From Flavobacterium sp. Root935 (GTDB taxonomy: Bacteria > Bacteroidota > Bacteroidia > Flavobacteriales > Flavobacteriaceae), in NCBI RefSeq assembly GCF_001429295.1, contig NZ_LMJL01000012.1, positions 1,206,949 through 1,270,948 on the forward strand: 64,000 nucleotides of DNA. The letters run 5' to 3'. A program made the translations under genes and the position numbers. The notes beneath the pieces were generated by a model. That model searched no databases, had not been told where the DNA came from, and saw nothing but the letters and a program-made list of their open reading frames with translations. Positions 24,913 to 33,248 of this stretch are shown here, one piece after another. Positions within the stretch are counted from its first letter, which is position 1; each line of letters begins with the position of its first letter.

Positions 24913-24925
24913 GAATAATATTGAT

Positions 24926-25510
24926 ATGAGAAAAAATCCAGAAATTGAGATTACCGAAACCAAGTTATTATCAGATAACTGGTATGTATTAAATAAAGTT
25001 ACTTTTAACTATAAAAAGGAAAACGAAAAAATAGAATCGCACATACGAGAAGTATATGACCGTGGCAATGGTGCTGGTATCTTATTATATAATTCTGCTA
25101 AAAAAACAGTTATACTAACCAGACAATTTCGTTTACCAACTTATCTTAACGGAAACAAAACTGGAATGATGATTGAGGTTTGCGCTGGACTTTTGGATAA
25201 AGATAATGCTGAACAAGCTATAATTCGTGAAACAGAAGAAGAAACAGGATATCGCTTAAAAAAAGTCCAAAAAGTGATCGAAACTTATATGTCACCTGGA
25301 TCTGTAACTGAGATTTTATATCTTTTCGTTGGAGAATATGACGAAAGTATGAAAGTAAGTTCTGGAGGAGGATTAGATGCCGAACAGGAAAATATCGAAG
25401 TTTTAGAATATACTTTTGATGAAGCTTACAAAATGATTGAATCTGGAGAAATTACAGATGCTAAGACTATTTTGCTTTTACAACATGCTAAAATAAAAGG
25501 TTTGATTTAA
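24926..25510 (+). CDS. Nudix hydrolase, NudK (GDP-mannose pyrophosphatase) type
   Basis: 194 residues from ATG 24926; an upstream TTG at 24911 lies inside the purA terminator and is rejected. The Nudix box reads GLLDKDNAEQAIIRETEEETGY (about 90-111), the residue pattern and spacing of NudK-type proteins, preceded by RGNGAGILLYN and QFRLPTYLNGNKTGMMIEVCAG, followed by YMSPGSVTEILYLFVGEY. NudK hydrolyses GDP-mannose to GMP and mannose 1-phosphate; ADP-ribose hydrolysis is the alternative activity in near relatives. Confidence 0.83.
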   Translation: MRKNPEIEITETKLLSDNWYVLNKVTFNYKKENEKIESHIREVYDRGNGAGILLYNSAKKTVILTRQFRLPTYLNGNKTGMMIEVCAGLLDKDNAEQAIIRETEEETGYRLKKVQKVIETYMSPGSVTEILYLFVGEYDESMKVSSGGGLDAEQENIEVLEYTFDEAYKMIESGEITDAKTILLLQHAKIKGLI

Positions 25511-25613
25511 TTATAGGTTTCACTCAAATGTAAATCAAACAAACAATTCAAAAAATTATGTAACCCTTTTCAGCTATCACATTTATAACTTTACAATCAT
25601 AAAAATACAACCT

Positions 25614-26501
25614 ATGAAAAAGTTATATTACACAGCAAACGCGTTACTTATTTTGATATTGACTTTAGCAGTTTCCTGCAAAAAAAGCGACACAATCAAT
25701 TTAACTGAGAATAATAAAACCACTAAAAAAGCAATTGAGTATAAAAAACCGGAATCTGCTATTACATATAAAGTTGAAAACACTAAAGACTGGCTGAAAA
25801 TTAATGAAGCTGACAGCAGTAAAATGGATATTGTATATGCACTAAACAGGACTGATAAAGCCAACTTTAAAAAACTAGATTCTGTTGTAATTCCTGGAGA
25901 TTTTACTGGCGATTTGGTATATTATCTTCCATTTCCATTGCATGTTTCAGCTTTACAGGAAGTTTCCAAGATTATTCTTTTTTCATATCCGACACAAACT
26001 TTTGCCGCTTACGAAAATGGCGAGTTAGTTTACACAGGGCCAACAAATATGGGAAGAAAAAAAGATCCTACACCAACTGGATTATTTTTCACGAATTGGA
26101 AAGCAGAAAAAACTACCAGTACATTTAATGACGAATGGGATTTGAAATGGAATTTCAATATCGAAAATAAACTTGGAGTTGGTTTTCACCAATATGAACT
26201 GCCAGGTTATCCTGCCTCGCATTCTTGTTTAAGATTATTAGAGAAAGATGCTAAATACCTTTACAAATTTGCTGATGAATGGATTTTAAAAGACAAGGAA
26301 AATGTAAAAGTAAAAGGAACTCCAGTTGTAGTTTTTGGAAGCTATGATTTTGACGGGCCAAAACCTTGGCTAAAATTAGCCTCTGATCCCGAAGCTTTAA
26401 AAATATCAGAATCGGAAATTGAAACTCAGGTAAAACCATTTCTAAAAGAGATCCTAGAAAATCAAAATCTAAGAGAAGCCGAGCCAACAAAAACTATGTA
26501 A
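25614..26501 (+). CDS. Lipoprotein L,D-transpeptidase (YkuD)
   Basis: 295 residues. The signal peptide ends in the lipobox LAVSC (Cys about 22), so the protein is outer-membrane or periplasmic and lipid-anchored. The catalytic region has KIILFSYPTQTFAAYENGE near 120 and the YkuD motif HQYELPGYPASHSCLRLLE (about 198-216), with the nucleophilic cysteine in SHSCLR. Such enzymes make 3-3 crosslinks in peptidoglycan or attach proteins to it. The 70-residue N-terminal region has no recognised domain. A strong terminator follows. Confidence 0.9.
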   Translation: MKKLYYTANALLILILTLAVSCKKSDTINLTENNKTTKKAIEYKKPESAITYKVENTKDWLKINEADSSKMDIVYALNRTDKANFKKLDSVVIPGDFTGDLVYYLPFPLHVSALQEVSKIILFSYPTQTFAAYENGELVYTGPTNMGRKKDPTPTGLFFTNWKAEKTTSTFNDEWDLKWNFNIENKLGVGFHQYELPGYPASHSCLRLLEKDAKYLYKFADEWILKDKENVKVKGTPVVVFGSYDFDGPKPWLKLASDPEALKISESEIETQVKPFLKEILENQNLREAEPTKTM

Positions 26502-26518
26502 AATATATTTATTTAGTA

Positions 26519-26565
26519 AAAAAGTCAGCTGAAACGATTAAATATTGTTTCAGCTGACTTTTTTT
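26519..26565 (+). terminator. Rho-independent terminator after the L,D-transpeptidase gene
   Basis: AAAGTCAGCTGAAAC and GTTTCAGCTGACTTT form a perfect 15-bp stem around an 11-base loop, followed by T-rich sequence. Confidence 0.9.
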
Positions 26566-26591
26566 ATGCCTTTCAAAATTACAAAGTATTC

Positions 26592-26641
26592 GGCTAAAGC
26601 CTTTCCCCTATTTTTTCCAAAATCTCCAGCTAAAGCTGGAG
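26592..26641. repeat. Two AAAGC hairpins of a scattered repeat
   Basis: GGCTAAAGCC at 26592-26601 and CTCCAGCTAAAGCTGGAG at 26624-26641 are both self-complementary and share the loop TAAAGC. Paired hairpins of this form look like a small intergenic repeat unit. Confidence 0.6.
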
Positions 26642-26723
26642 CCTATTCAATTGATTATAGCCAATCGCACAAAACCTCAAACAAAATCATCAACCACGAA
26701 CAGATCAATCTTTAATAATCAAT

Positions 26724-26841
26724 AACCAATCATTATCCATTATCCACTAACCACCAACCATCAACCATCAACCACCAACCATCAACAATCAACCATCAAC
26801 AATCAACCATCAACCATTAACCACCAACCATCAACCACCAA
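26724..26841. repeat. Heptad repeat array (CCATCAA/CCACCAA)
   Basis: About 15 tandem units of seven bases, mostly CCATCAA, CCACCAA and CAATCAA, run through this spacer. The unit CCATTAA is the inverse of the TTAATGG units at 15960-16063, so both arrays belong to one family in opposite orientations. Confidence 0.85.
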
Positions 26842-26884
26842 TAAAACCTCAGTCCCTCAGCACCTTTGTCTCTCTCACCTATAA

Positions 26885-26931
26885 AAATAATAAATAAGCG
26901 ATCGTTCATTTATTATTTATTTATATCTTTG
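26885..26931 (+). promoter_or_regulatory. Operator palindrome and -7 box of the TetR gene
   Basis: A 34-bp imperfect palindrome centred on CGATCG (26885-26918, two mismatched pairs) lies just upstream of the -7 box TATCTTTG (26924-26931) and covers the -33 position. The ATG is at 26953. This is the arrangement expected of an autoregulating TetR repressor. Confidence 0.6.
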
Positions 26932-26952
26932 CATCATAATTAATTTAGAATT

Positions 26953-27543
26953 ATGAGGACAAGAGATATTAACAAAGAAGAAATTGTAAAACAGAAAGCA
27001 ATAGAAATGATTGTCAAGCAAGGCGTTGAAGGTTTTGGAATGAACCGTTTAGCAAAAGAATGTGGTGTTTCTGTTGCTACGCTTTACATTTACTACTCAG
27101 ATAAAGAAGATTTGATCCGGAAGATTGGAATTGAAATTGGCAGTAATCTTTTCAATAAAATGCTTAACGGGTTTTCTCCAGAAATGTCTTTTAAAGACGG
27201 ATTGAGAAATCAATGGGAAAATCGGATTGACTTCCTGCTTAATTTTACTTTAGAAGCAACTTGTTTTGAACTCTTGAAACACTCTACTTACGGTGATGCA
27301 ATTTTAGCAGAAATTACCGGCGAATTTAAACAAACTATGTCACAATTTATGCTTTCTTCAATTGAAAAAAAAGAACTTGTTCCTGTCACTTTTGAAGTTT
27401 TTTGGAGCATTGCTTACGGTTCACTTTATTCTCTTTTAGAACTTCATAGAGAGGGAAAATCGATGTCTGGAAAATCTTTTGTACTTAATGACGATCTAAA
27501 AAATGAAACTTTTAATTTGGTTTTAAAAGCACTGACACCTTAA
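26953..27543 (+). CDS. TetR/AcrR-family transcriptional regulator
   Basis: 196 residues. The N-terminal helix-turn-helix is complete: KQKAIEMIVKQGVEGFGMNRLAKECGVSVATLYIYYSDKEDLI, with the recognition helix VSVATLYIYY at about 36-45. The remaining ~140 residues are a helical ligand-binding domain with no recognisable specificity. A palindrome covering its promoter suggests self-repression. The next gene, a Tet(X)-like monooxygenase, begins 57 bp downstream and has no promoter of its own that I can see, so the two are probably co-regulated. Confidence 0.92.
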   Translation: MRTRDINKEEIVKQKAIEMIVKQGVEGFGMNRLAKECGVSVATLYIYYSDKEDLIRKIGIEIGSNLFNKMLNGFSPEMSFKDGLRNQWENRIDFLLNFTLEATCFELLKHSTYGDAILAEITGEFKQTMSQFMLSSIEKKELVPVTFEVFWSIAYGSLYSLLELHREGKSMSGKSFVLNDDLKNETFNLVLKALTP

Positions 27544-27599
27544 CATTATCAAAATGCAATTTTAAATTTCAATATCATATTAAATTCAATTTTAATAAA

Positions 27600-28739
27600 A
27601 TGAAAACTTCAATTATAGAAAATAAAAAAATAGCCATTATTGGCGGCGGTCCTGTTGGACTTACAACTGCCCGAATTTTACAAATAAATGGTGCCGATGT
27701 TACGGTTTATGAAAGAGATATAAATGCTCAAGCTCGAACTTCGGGCGGAACGCTTGATATACATTCAAATTCTGGTCAGTTGGCAATTCAAAAAGCAGGC
27801 TTAATGGAGGAATTTCTTAAATATGCCCGACCGACTGGCGAAAAAATGGCCGATATGGACGGAAATATAACATCTGACGAAATGCCAGATGAAACAAATG
27901 CTTTTTCACGCCCAGAAATTGACCGAAATGATCTCCGAAAAATAATGCTGGATAATCTTGAAGAAAATACAGTTGTCTGGAACAGTCAATTAATTAATAT
28001 TGAAAAAACTGAAAATCAATATTTTTTAGAATTCAAAAATGGAAAAACTGCAGTCGCTGATTTCGTAATTGTGGCAAACGGAGGAAGATCGAATGCTAGA
28101 AAATTTGTAAGCGATCAAGAACCGCAGCTTTCTGGAACCTATATAATTCAGGGAGAAATATCAAATCCAGATCAAGAGTATCCTGAATTTAAACCTAAGT
28201 ATGGTAACGGAAATGTGATGGCAATGGGTGATCATAAAATGTTTTACACCCATACCATGCGAGATGGATCAGTACATTTCGGGGTTTCTTTTAAAGCCGA
28301 TGAAAACTGGATTCTGAACAACGGAATTGATTTTGAAGATGATCAAGCTGTAATTTCATTTTTAAACGAAAAGTTTAAAAACTGGGGAGACGATTATAAA
28401 AAATTCTTTACTGCTTCTAGTGAATTTTCAGGTTTACCTTTAAGATTGTTTTCTCTAGAAGAACCTTGGAAACAACATTCTAACATTACTCTTGTCGGCG
28501 ATGCAGCGCATTTAATGCCGCCGTTTGCAGGTGAAGGTGTAAACATGGGATTATTTGATGCTTATCATTTAACTAAAAACCTAACCGAAGGAAAATTCGA
28601 AACAATTGACGATGCAATTGCTGATTACGAGAAAAAGATGTTTGGTTATGCTCTAGAAGCACAGCGTATGACGAAGAAAATGGAAGATTTACTGCATTCT
28701 GATATTGTTGCACAAGATATTTTAGATAGCAGGTTTTAA
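27600..28739 (+). CDS. Tet(X)-like FAD-dependent monooxygenase
   Basis: 379 residues. The Rossmann motif is KIAIIGGGPVGLTTARIL (about 10-27), then VYERDINAQARTSGGTLDIH, the strand with EIDRNDLRKIML, and the second FAD motif GDAAHLMPPFAGEGVNMG (300-317). Compared from memory with Tet(X), the flavoenzyme that hydroxylates tetracycline, it shares GGTLD-H, NDLR, the IQ strand (Q184), HFG-SF (H226) and the GDAAHLMPPFAG segment; the R-x-x substrate residue of Tet(X) near the NG-N-MA strand is not matched. It is therefore a Tet(X) relative with unproven substrate. It follows a TetR gene in the same direction. Confidence 0.85.
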   Translation: MKTSIIENKKIAIIGGGPVGLTTARILQINGADVTVYERDINAQARTSGGTLDIHSNSGQLAIQKAGLMEEFLKYARPTGEKMADMDGNITSDEMPDETNAFSRPEIDRNDLRKIMLDNLEENTVVWNSQLINIEKTENQYFLEFKNGKTAVADFVIVANGGRSNARKFVSDQEPQLSGTYIIQGEISNPDQEYPEFKPKYGNGNVMAMGDHKMFYTHTMRDGSVHFGVSFKADENWILNNGIDFEDDQAVISFLNEKFKNWGDDYKKFFTASSEFSGLPLRLFSLEEPWKQHSNITLVGDAAHLMPPFAGEGVNMGLFDAYHLTKNLTEGKFETIDDAIADYEKKMFGYALEAQRMTKKMEDLLHSDIVAQDILDSRF

Positions 28740-28807
28740 TAATTATGAAATTAATTTGAGTATTTTTCAATAATTTTGAAAGATTGAAACTATAATCAAA
28801 GATTAAA

Positions 28808-29176
28808 ATGTCAAAACAATCGCTCGATATTTTTGGAGAATTCTTAGTTAAAAATTTAAGAGACAATGGAATTGAAAATGCAGAAACCCTTTTAAACAAT
28901 AAATCTAAAGCGCCTTCAAATTTAAAAATACAAACTGAAATTAGTAAATTTAATGAATCACAAAAAGAGTTAATCAAAGAAATTATTATTAAAAGTATTG
29001 ATACAGCAATTCATAATTTTCTTTTTTCATTACAAGAATTGGCTGATTTTGAAAACAATATTCAAATATCAGTAAATGGGGAAAACATCGTTGAACTTAG
29101 CGATGGAATTCATGGGGAATCTTATTCAGAAGATGGATGGAATGCTAAATTTAGTAAGTACAAATCAAAAGAATAA
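28808..29176 (+). CDS. Hypothetical protein
   Basis: 122 residues, not recognised. It is a soluble, mainly helical, acidic protein: MSKQSLDIFGEFLVKNLRDN at the start, a helix NESQKELIKEIIIKSIDTAI in the middle and a C-terminal ENIVELSDGIHGESYSEDGW segment. There is no signal peptide or transmembrane helix. It lies 68 bp after the monooxygenase and 8 bp before the next small gene, so it is probably transcribed with both. Confidence 0.7.
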   Translation: MSKQSLDIFGEFLVKNLRDNGIENAETLLNNKSKAPSNLKIQTEISKFNESQKELIKEIIIKSIDTAIHNFLFSLQELADFENNIQISVNGENIVELSDGIHGESYSEDGWNAKFSKYKSKE

Positions 29177-29184
29177 ATTCAAAA

Positions 29185-29475
29185 ATGACTTCTTCAGAAA
29201 ATAATAGAACTTGCAAAAAAGGGCATCGCTATTCCAAAACTAGTGACTGCCCTACTTGTCCTATTTGCGAAGCGCAGAGAAAACCAAAATCAGGACTTTT
29301 ATCTGTTCTATCAGCTCCCGCTCGAAGAGCTTTAGAAAGTAAAAATATAAATACGGTCGAAGATTTATCTAAGTATAGTCAAGCAGAAATTTTATCTTGG
29401 CATGGAATTGGTCCAAGCAGCATTCCAAAATTATTAGAAGAATTAAAAAAGAATGGTATTAGTTTTAAAGATTAA
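29185..29475 (+). CDS. Zinc-ribbon protein with RNA polymerase alpha-CTD-like domain
   Basis: 96 residues. The N-terminus carries two cysteine pairs and a histidine (C-KKGH, then CPTCPIC at about 27-33), a zinc-ribbon pattern. The rest, LSAPARRALESKNINTVEDLSKYS and LSWHGIGPSSIPKLLEEL, matches the helix-hairpin-helix C-terminal domain of the RNA polymerase alpha subunit, which binds DNA and regulators. Free-standing alpha-CTD-like proteins of this type are common in Bacteroidota with unknown targets. Confidence 0.85.
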   Translation: MTSSENNRTCKKGHRYSKTSDCPTCPICEAQRKPKSGLLSVLSAPARRALESKNINTVEDLSKYSQAEILSWHGIGPSSIPKLLEELKKNGISFKD

Positions 29476-29480
29476 CAACT

Positions 29481-29520
29481 AAAAAAGGCGTAAGAACTAA
29501 ATCTTACGCCTTTTGCTTTT
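29481..29520. terminator. Bidirectional terminator between convergent genes and guaB
   Basis: AAAAGGCGTAAGA-ACTAAA-TCTTACGCCTTTT gives a perfect 13-bp stem with A and T tracts on both sides, so it can stop transcription from either direction. Confidence 0.85.
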
Positions 29521-29537
29521 ATATAAAAAACTAAAAA

Positions 29538-31010
29538 TTATCTAGAATAATTTGGAGCTTCTTTTGTAATAGTTACGTTATGTGGATGACTTTCAGTGAT
29601 TCCGCTTGAAGTAATTCTAACGAAACGTCCAGATTCTTGTAAAGTTGGAATATCTTTTGAACCACAGTATCCCATTCCAGCACGAAGACCTCCAATAAAT
29701 TGAAGCATACTTTCGTTTAATTCACCTTTATAAGGAACACGTCCAACAATTCCTTCTGGAACTAATTTTTTAACATCGTCTTCAACATCTTGGAAATAAC
29801 GATCTTTAGAACCTGTCTGCATAGCTTCAACAGACCCCATTCCGCGGTAAGATTTGAATTTTCTTCCTTCGAAAATGATAGTTTCACCTGGAGATTCTTT
29901 TGTTCCTGCTAATAATGACCCTAACATTACACAGTCAGCACCGGCAGCAATTGCTTTAGGAATATCACCTGTATAACGAATTCCACCATCAGCAATAACT
30001 GGAACTCCAGTTCCTTTAATAGCTGCAGCAACTTCTAAAACTGCTGAGAATTGAGGAAAACCAACACCCGCAACAATACGTGTAGTACAGATAGAACCAG
30101 GACCGATTCCAACTTTCACACCGTCAGCACCGTTTTCTACTAAATATTTAGCAGCTTCTGGTGTTGCGATGTTTCCAACAATAACATCTATTTGAGGGAA
30201 TTTTGATTTTACTTCTTTTAATGTGTTTACCACACCTTCTGTATGTCCGTGCGCTGTATCGATAATGATTGCATCTACACCTGCATTTACCAAAGCTTCA
30301 GCTCTTTGAACTGCATCTCCAGTAACTCCAATAGCAGCAGCAACTCTTAAACGACCAAATGAATCTTTGTTAGCGATTGGTTTTTGAGTCAGTTTTGTAA
30401 TATCTCTAAACGTAATTAAACCAACTAATTCGTTTTTCTCGTTTACAACTGGTAATTTTTCGATTTTATGACCTTGTAATACCACTTCTGCCTGCTCTAA
30501 TGAAGTTCCTTCAGAAACAGTTACTAAATTTTGGCTTGTCATAACCTCAGCGATTGGTCTTGCTCCATTTTTCTCGAAACGTAAGTCACGATTGGTAACA
30601 ATTCCTTTAAGGATTTTGTTTTCGTCAACGATTGGAATACCACCGATTCCAAATTCTTTCATGGCATTTTTAGCGTCAGCGATTGTAGAGTTCATTGGTA
30701 ATGTTACCGGATCGATAATCATTCCTGCTTCAGCACGTTTTACTTTTCGAACTTTTCCTGCCTGTTGTTCGATAGTCATATTTTTATGTAAAACACCTAT
30801 TCCGCCTTCCTGCGCCATAGCAATTGCCATTGCACTTTCTGTAACAGTATCCATAGCAGCAGATACAATCGGAACGTTTAATGTGATGTTTCTTGAGAAT
30901 TTTGATTTGATACTCACTTCGCGGGGAAGCACATTCGAGTAGTTAGGTACTAATAATACATCGTCGTAAGTTAAACCTTCGCCGATAATCTTGGAGTTGT
31001 GTGCTATCAT
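29538..31010 (-). CDS. guaB: IMP dehydrogenase
   Basis: 490 residues, the usual bacterial length. The N-terminal catalytic part begins EGLTYDDVLLVPNYS; two CBS domains occupy about residues 95-205 (MIIDPVTLPMNSTIADAK; VMTSQNLVTVSEGTSLEQ); the barrel resumes with IIDTAHGH and the catalytic loop GPGSICTTRIVAGVG (about 300-314) with the active-site cysteine, then YRGMGSVEAM. It oxidises IMP to XMP with NAD+, the first committed GMP step. A -7 box lies upstream at 31037-31044. Confidence 0.97.
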   Translation of the reverse strand: MIAHNSKIIGEGLTYDDVLLVPNYSNVLPREVSIKSKFSRNITLNVPIVSAAMDTVTESAMAIAMAQEGGIGVLHKNMTIEQQAGKVRKVKRAEAGMIIDPVTLPMNSTIADAKNAMKEFGIGGIPIVDENKILKGIVTNRDLRFEKNGARPIAEVMTSQNLVTVSEGTSLEQAEVVLQGHKIEKLPVVNEKNELVGLITFRDITKLTQKPIANKDSFGRLRVAAAIGVTGDAVQRAEALVNAGVDAIIIDTAHGHTEGVVNTLKEVKSKFPQIDVIVGNIATPEAAKYLVENGADGVKVGIGPGSICTTRIVAGVGFPQFSAVLEVAAAIKGTGVPVIADGGIRYTGDIPKAIAAGADCVMLGSLLAGTKESPGETIIFEGRKFKSYRGMGSVEAMQTGSKDRYFQDVEDDVKKLVPEGIVGRVPYKGELNESMLQFIGGLRAGMGYCGSKDIPTLQESGRFVRITSSGITESHPHNVTITKEAPNYSR

Positions 31011-31036
31011 GTTGCAATTTCTAGTTGAATTGCGTG

Positions 31037-31044
31037 CAAATATA
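31037..31044 (-). promoter_or_regulatory. -7 box (TATATTTG) of guaB
   Basis: On the minus strand TATATTTG matches TAnnTTTG, 26 bp before the ATG at 31010. No clear -33 element is seen. Confidence 0.55.
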
Positions 31045-31123
31045 GTGAATAAATTGGAAACTTGAATACTAACTTATTCATAAATTTAACTTTACAAGAA
31101 TAGTTTTACAAATTTATGATTTC

Positions 31124-31194
31124 AAATTCCAATCTTTTGAAATCCCAAATTCCAATCTTTTTGAATCCCAAATCCCAATCTAATTGGAATTTGG
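31124..31194. repeat. Tandem 23-bp units AAATTCCAATCTTTTGAAATCCC
   Basis: Two near-identical 23-base units (31124-31146 and 31147-31169) and a third, altered unit that turns into its own inverse AATTGGAATTTGG. The CCCAAATTCCAA motif recurs at 20592-20607, 42630-42661 and 58827-58880. Confidence 0.75.
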
Positions 31195-31222
31195 AAATTT
31201 AAAAAATTAAAAGTTTTTTGAA

Positions 31223-32623
31223 TTAATCCTCTCGATCTTGGAATACAAAATTGATTCCGATCTGAAATGCCGCGCTTCTTGCTTTGGACAAATCTTTGTA
31301 TTCGAGAATATTATTTACCAAAGCATAAAGATTGACTGAACCAATTGTTCCCGCCAGTCCTAATCCGATATTTTTGTTTGAAAATGTATCAAAAGTATAA
31401 GTCGCCTTTAGATCTAATTTTCTAAAAATATTTCTTCTATAAAAAGCAGTCAAAGCAACTAAAGGTTCGCGAGGTGTTGTCATGGCAAAAAACTGCGCTC
31501 CTACTGCATTTTTATAATATTTTTCGACTTGCCCTCTGCAATTACATTCGTCATCTGGACGCGCTTCTCCAAATGAATATTGAATAGAGGAATAAAATTT
31601 TGTAGGACGCCAAGTTGTATATTTATTGTAAAGTGTCTCCTCTGGTATAGCTTCTTCAAATTCGTCAAAAACATTTTCTGGATTATCAGTACCCATAAAA
31701 TCGGGATTTACACCATCGTATTGATACGTTCCCTTGTAGGTGCGTGTTTCAATATCTTTTGTCTGCCTTATAAAACCTAGATCGACTATACTTGCTGTAA
31801 GCTGTAAATTTTCTTTTATATAATAGGTAATTCCAGCATCTAATCCAAGTCCTAAGCTTCCGTTAAAGAAGGTATTATGAGCAATATCTCGGACTACATT
31901 TCCTTCGTATTCATCTTTTGTGAATTTAGAAATTCCAGAAGTTTTTAATTCTAAATTGGAAGAAATGATTTGATTGTACAAATTTGGAGTTCCTGCAGTT
32001 TGTCCTGTATAAATGTAACCTGAATTTTTTGTCGAAGTAGCATTTGCACCACTTGAATAGATTTTGGCTCGTCCTCCATAAACAAATTTGTCACTTACTT
32101 TTTTATGATATCCGACATGAAATACAGAAAGCACCTCAGCTTTAGCACTTATATCTCCGAGATTAAATGATTTTCCAATGTAATCTCTATTTCCGTTTAA
32201 CGCCAATAAAGCCGGGTCTTTTGGAACGTACATGAAAAAATCAAATTCCTGATACAATCCGAACGAAACATACGAACGGCTTTCTCTTCCTCCAACTCTA
32301 AATCCACCAGAAAATATTTCTAACTGTTGATTGGTTACTACTTTATCATTACTAGACGATCTATTAATTACGTCTCGAACTTTTTGATTAAAATCTACTC
32401 CATTATCAGCAAATAAATCGTACGCCGAAAAGCTGTTGGAACCTACATTGGCAGAAATTCCAGATAGAACTGGGAAACCAAAATAGTATTTATAAGATAC
32501 ATCGGCTCCAGGATTCACGAGAGAGGATTGTGGAATAGAAGTGAAATTATAGAGCAATTCTTTATTTTGAGAAAAACAAGAAAGCTGAAAAACGATGCAG
32601 AAGATCAGATATATTTTTCTCAT
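31223..32623 (-). CDS. Outer-membrane beta-barrel protein, DUF5723-like
   Basis: 466 residues with a signal peptide (MRKIYLIFCIVFQLSCFSQ). The mature part consists of alternating short beta strands with aromatic girdle residues (YKYYFGFPVLSGISANVGSN, RSYVSFGLYQEFDF, FHVGYHKKVSDKFVYGG), ending in a barrel-closing strand with a terminal aromatic (FQIGINFVF). It belongs to the DUF5723/PorP-like barrel group of Bacteroidota. Its start overlaps by four bases the stop of the lipoprotein gene at 32620, so the two form one unit. The function is unknown. Confidence 0.75.
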   Translation of the reverse strand: MRKIYLIFCIVFQLSCFSQNKELLYNFTSIPQSSLVNPGADVSYKYYFGFPVLSGISANVGSNSFSAYDLFADNGVDFNQKVRDVINRSSSNDKVVTNQQLEIFSGGFRVGGRESRSYVSFGLYQEFDFFMYVPKDPALLALNGNRDYIGKSFNLGDISAKAEVLSVFHVGYHKKVSDKFVYGGRAKIYSSGANATSTKNSGYIYTGQTAGTPNLYNQIISSNLELKTSGISKFTKDEYEGNVVRDIAHNTFFNGSLGLGLDAGITYYIKENLQLTASIVDLGFIRQTKDIETRTYKGTYQYDGVNPDFMGTDNPENVFDEFEEAIPEETLYNKYTTWRPTKFYSSIQYSFGEARPDDECNCRGQVEKYYKNAVGAQFFAMTTPREPLVALTAFYRRNIFRKLDLKATYTFDTFSNKNIGLGLAGTIGSVNLYALVNNILEYKDLSKARSAAFQIGINFVFQDRED

Positions 32624-33171
32624 TCGATCACTAAATAAGCTGTTGCACTTGATCTCAATTTTAAATTTCCTAAACTTTCATTATTTAATGGCGGCCCAGC
32701 GGCAATTATAACTACAAAACCAATTTTTGTGGTTTGCTTTAAAAGATTTAATCGCTCGTTTTCAAACACTTCTGTCGGATATTTTATAACATTCGTCGTT
32801 CCTTGATAAGCCGGAACGGTATAAGAGATAGTTTGTAATATTTGATTATCATCGTTCATCAACAGCAGATTCACAACAAAAGTTCGATCAATATTATTCT
32901 CAATTTCGAAATTAAATTCTGCTTTCTTCAAACGGTTGGTAAAAAAACTATCTTTAAAAACGTCAAAGCTTCTTGTATCAAAAGCAATGTGAGTTCCCCC
33001 ATCATCTATAAGCTGATTAGCAGGAATATCAAAATAAGCAAGATTTGCTACGAAGACAGGTTCTAACTTTAAATCTTTTACCTGATCGAAATCCAAATCA
33101 CTTGAACAGGAAAAAAATAAAAAAGCCAAAAGTATTATGCTTGAAATTTTGCGCGAAGAATTCGATTTCAT
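32620..33171 (-). CDS. Hypothetical lipoprotein
   Basis: 183 residues. The signal sequence IILLAFLFFSCSSD contains a lipobox (FFSC), giving a lipidated cysteine near residue 23. The mature part is beta-rich (DLKLEPVFVANLAYFDIP; KAEFNFEIENNIDRTFVVNLLL) and could be an Ig-like fold. The ATGA overlap with the downstream barrel gene and matched export signals suggest the pair act together at the outer membrane. No known family is recognised. Confidence 0.75.
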   Translation of the reverse strand: MKSNSSRKISSIILLAFLFFSCSSDLDFDQVKDLKLEPVFVANLAYFDIPANQLIDDGGTHIAFDTRSFDVFKDSFFTNRLKKAEFNFEIENNIDRTFVVNLLLMNDDNQILQTISYTVPAYQGTTNVIKYPTEVFENERLNLLKQTTKIGFVVIIAAGPPLNNESLGNLKLRSSATAYLVIE

Positions 33172-33248
33172 AACAAAAATTATATGAATAATAAATGTAA
33201 CGCTTAATGTTTACATTCATTATCTAAGGTAAGAAAAATAACTATTTT

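Larger units (their letters stand above)
26502..26952. other. 451-bp intergenic region before the tetR-type gene
   Basis: The region contains, in order, the terminator at 26519-26565, the two AAAGC hairpins, a heptad array (26724-26841), a T/C-rich stretch with CAGCACCTTTGTCTC, and the operator-promoter at 26885-26931. No reading frame of substance is seen. Confidence 0.7.

Noticed and set aside
24911..24925. TTG start for the Nudix gene at 24911
   Set aside because: It lies in the terminator T-tract, and ATG 24926 gives the family N-terminus.
26724..26841. Heptad array considered as a CRISPR array or replication iterons
   Set aside because: No spacers, unit length seven, no replication gene or origin features.
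27600..28739. Certified tetracycline resistance gene tet(X)
   Set aside because: The sequence is only a relative, with the Tet(X) substrate residue near NG-N-MA not matched.
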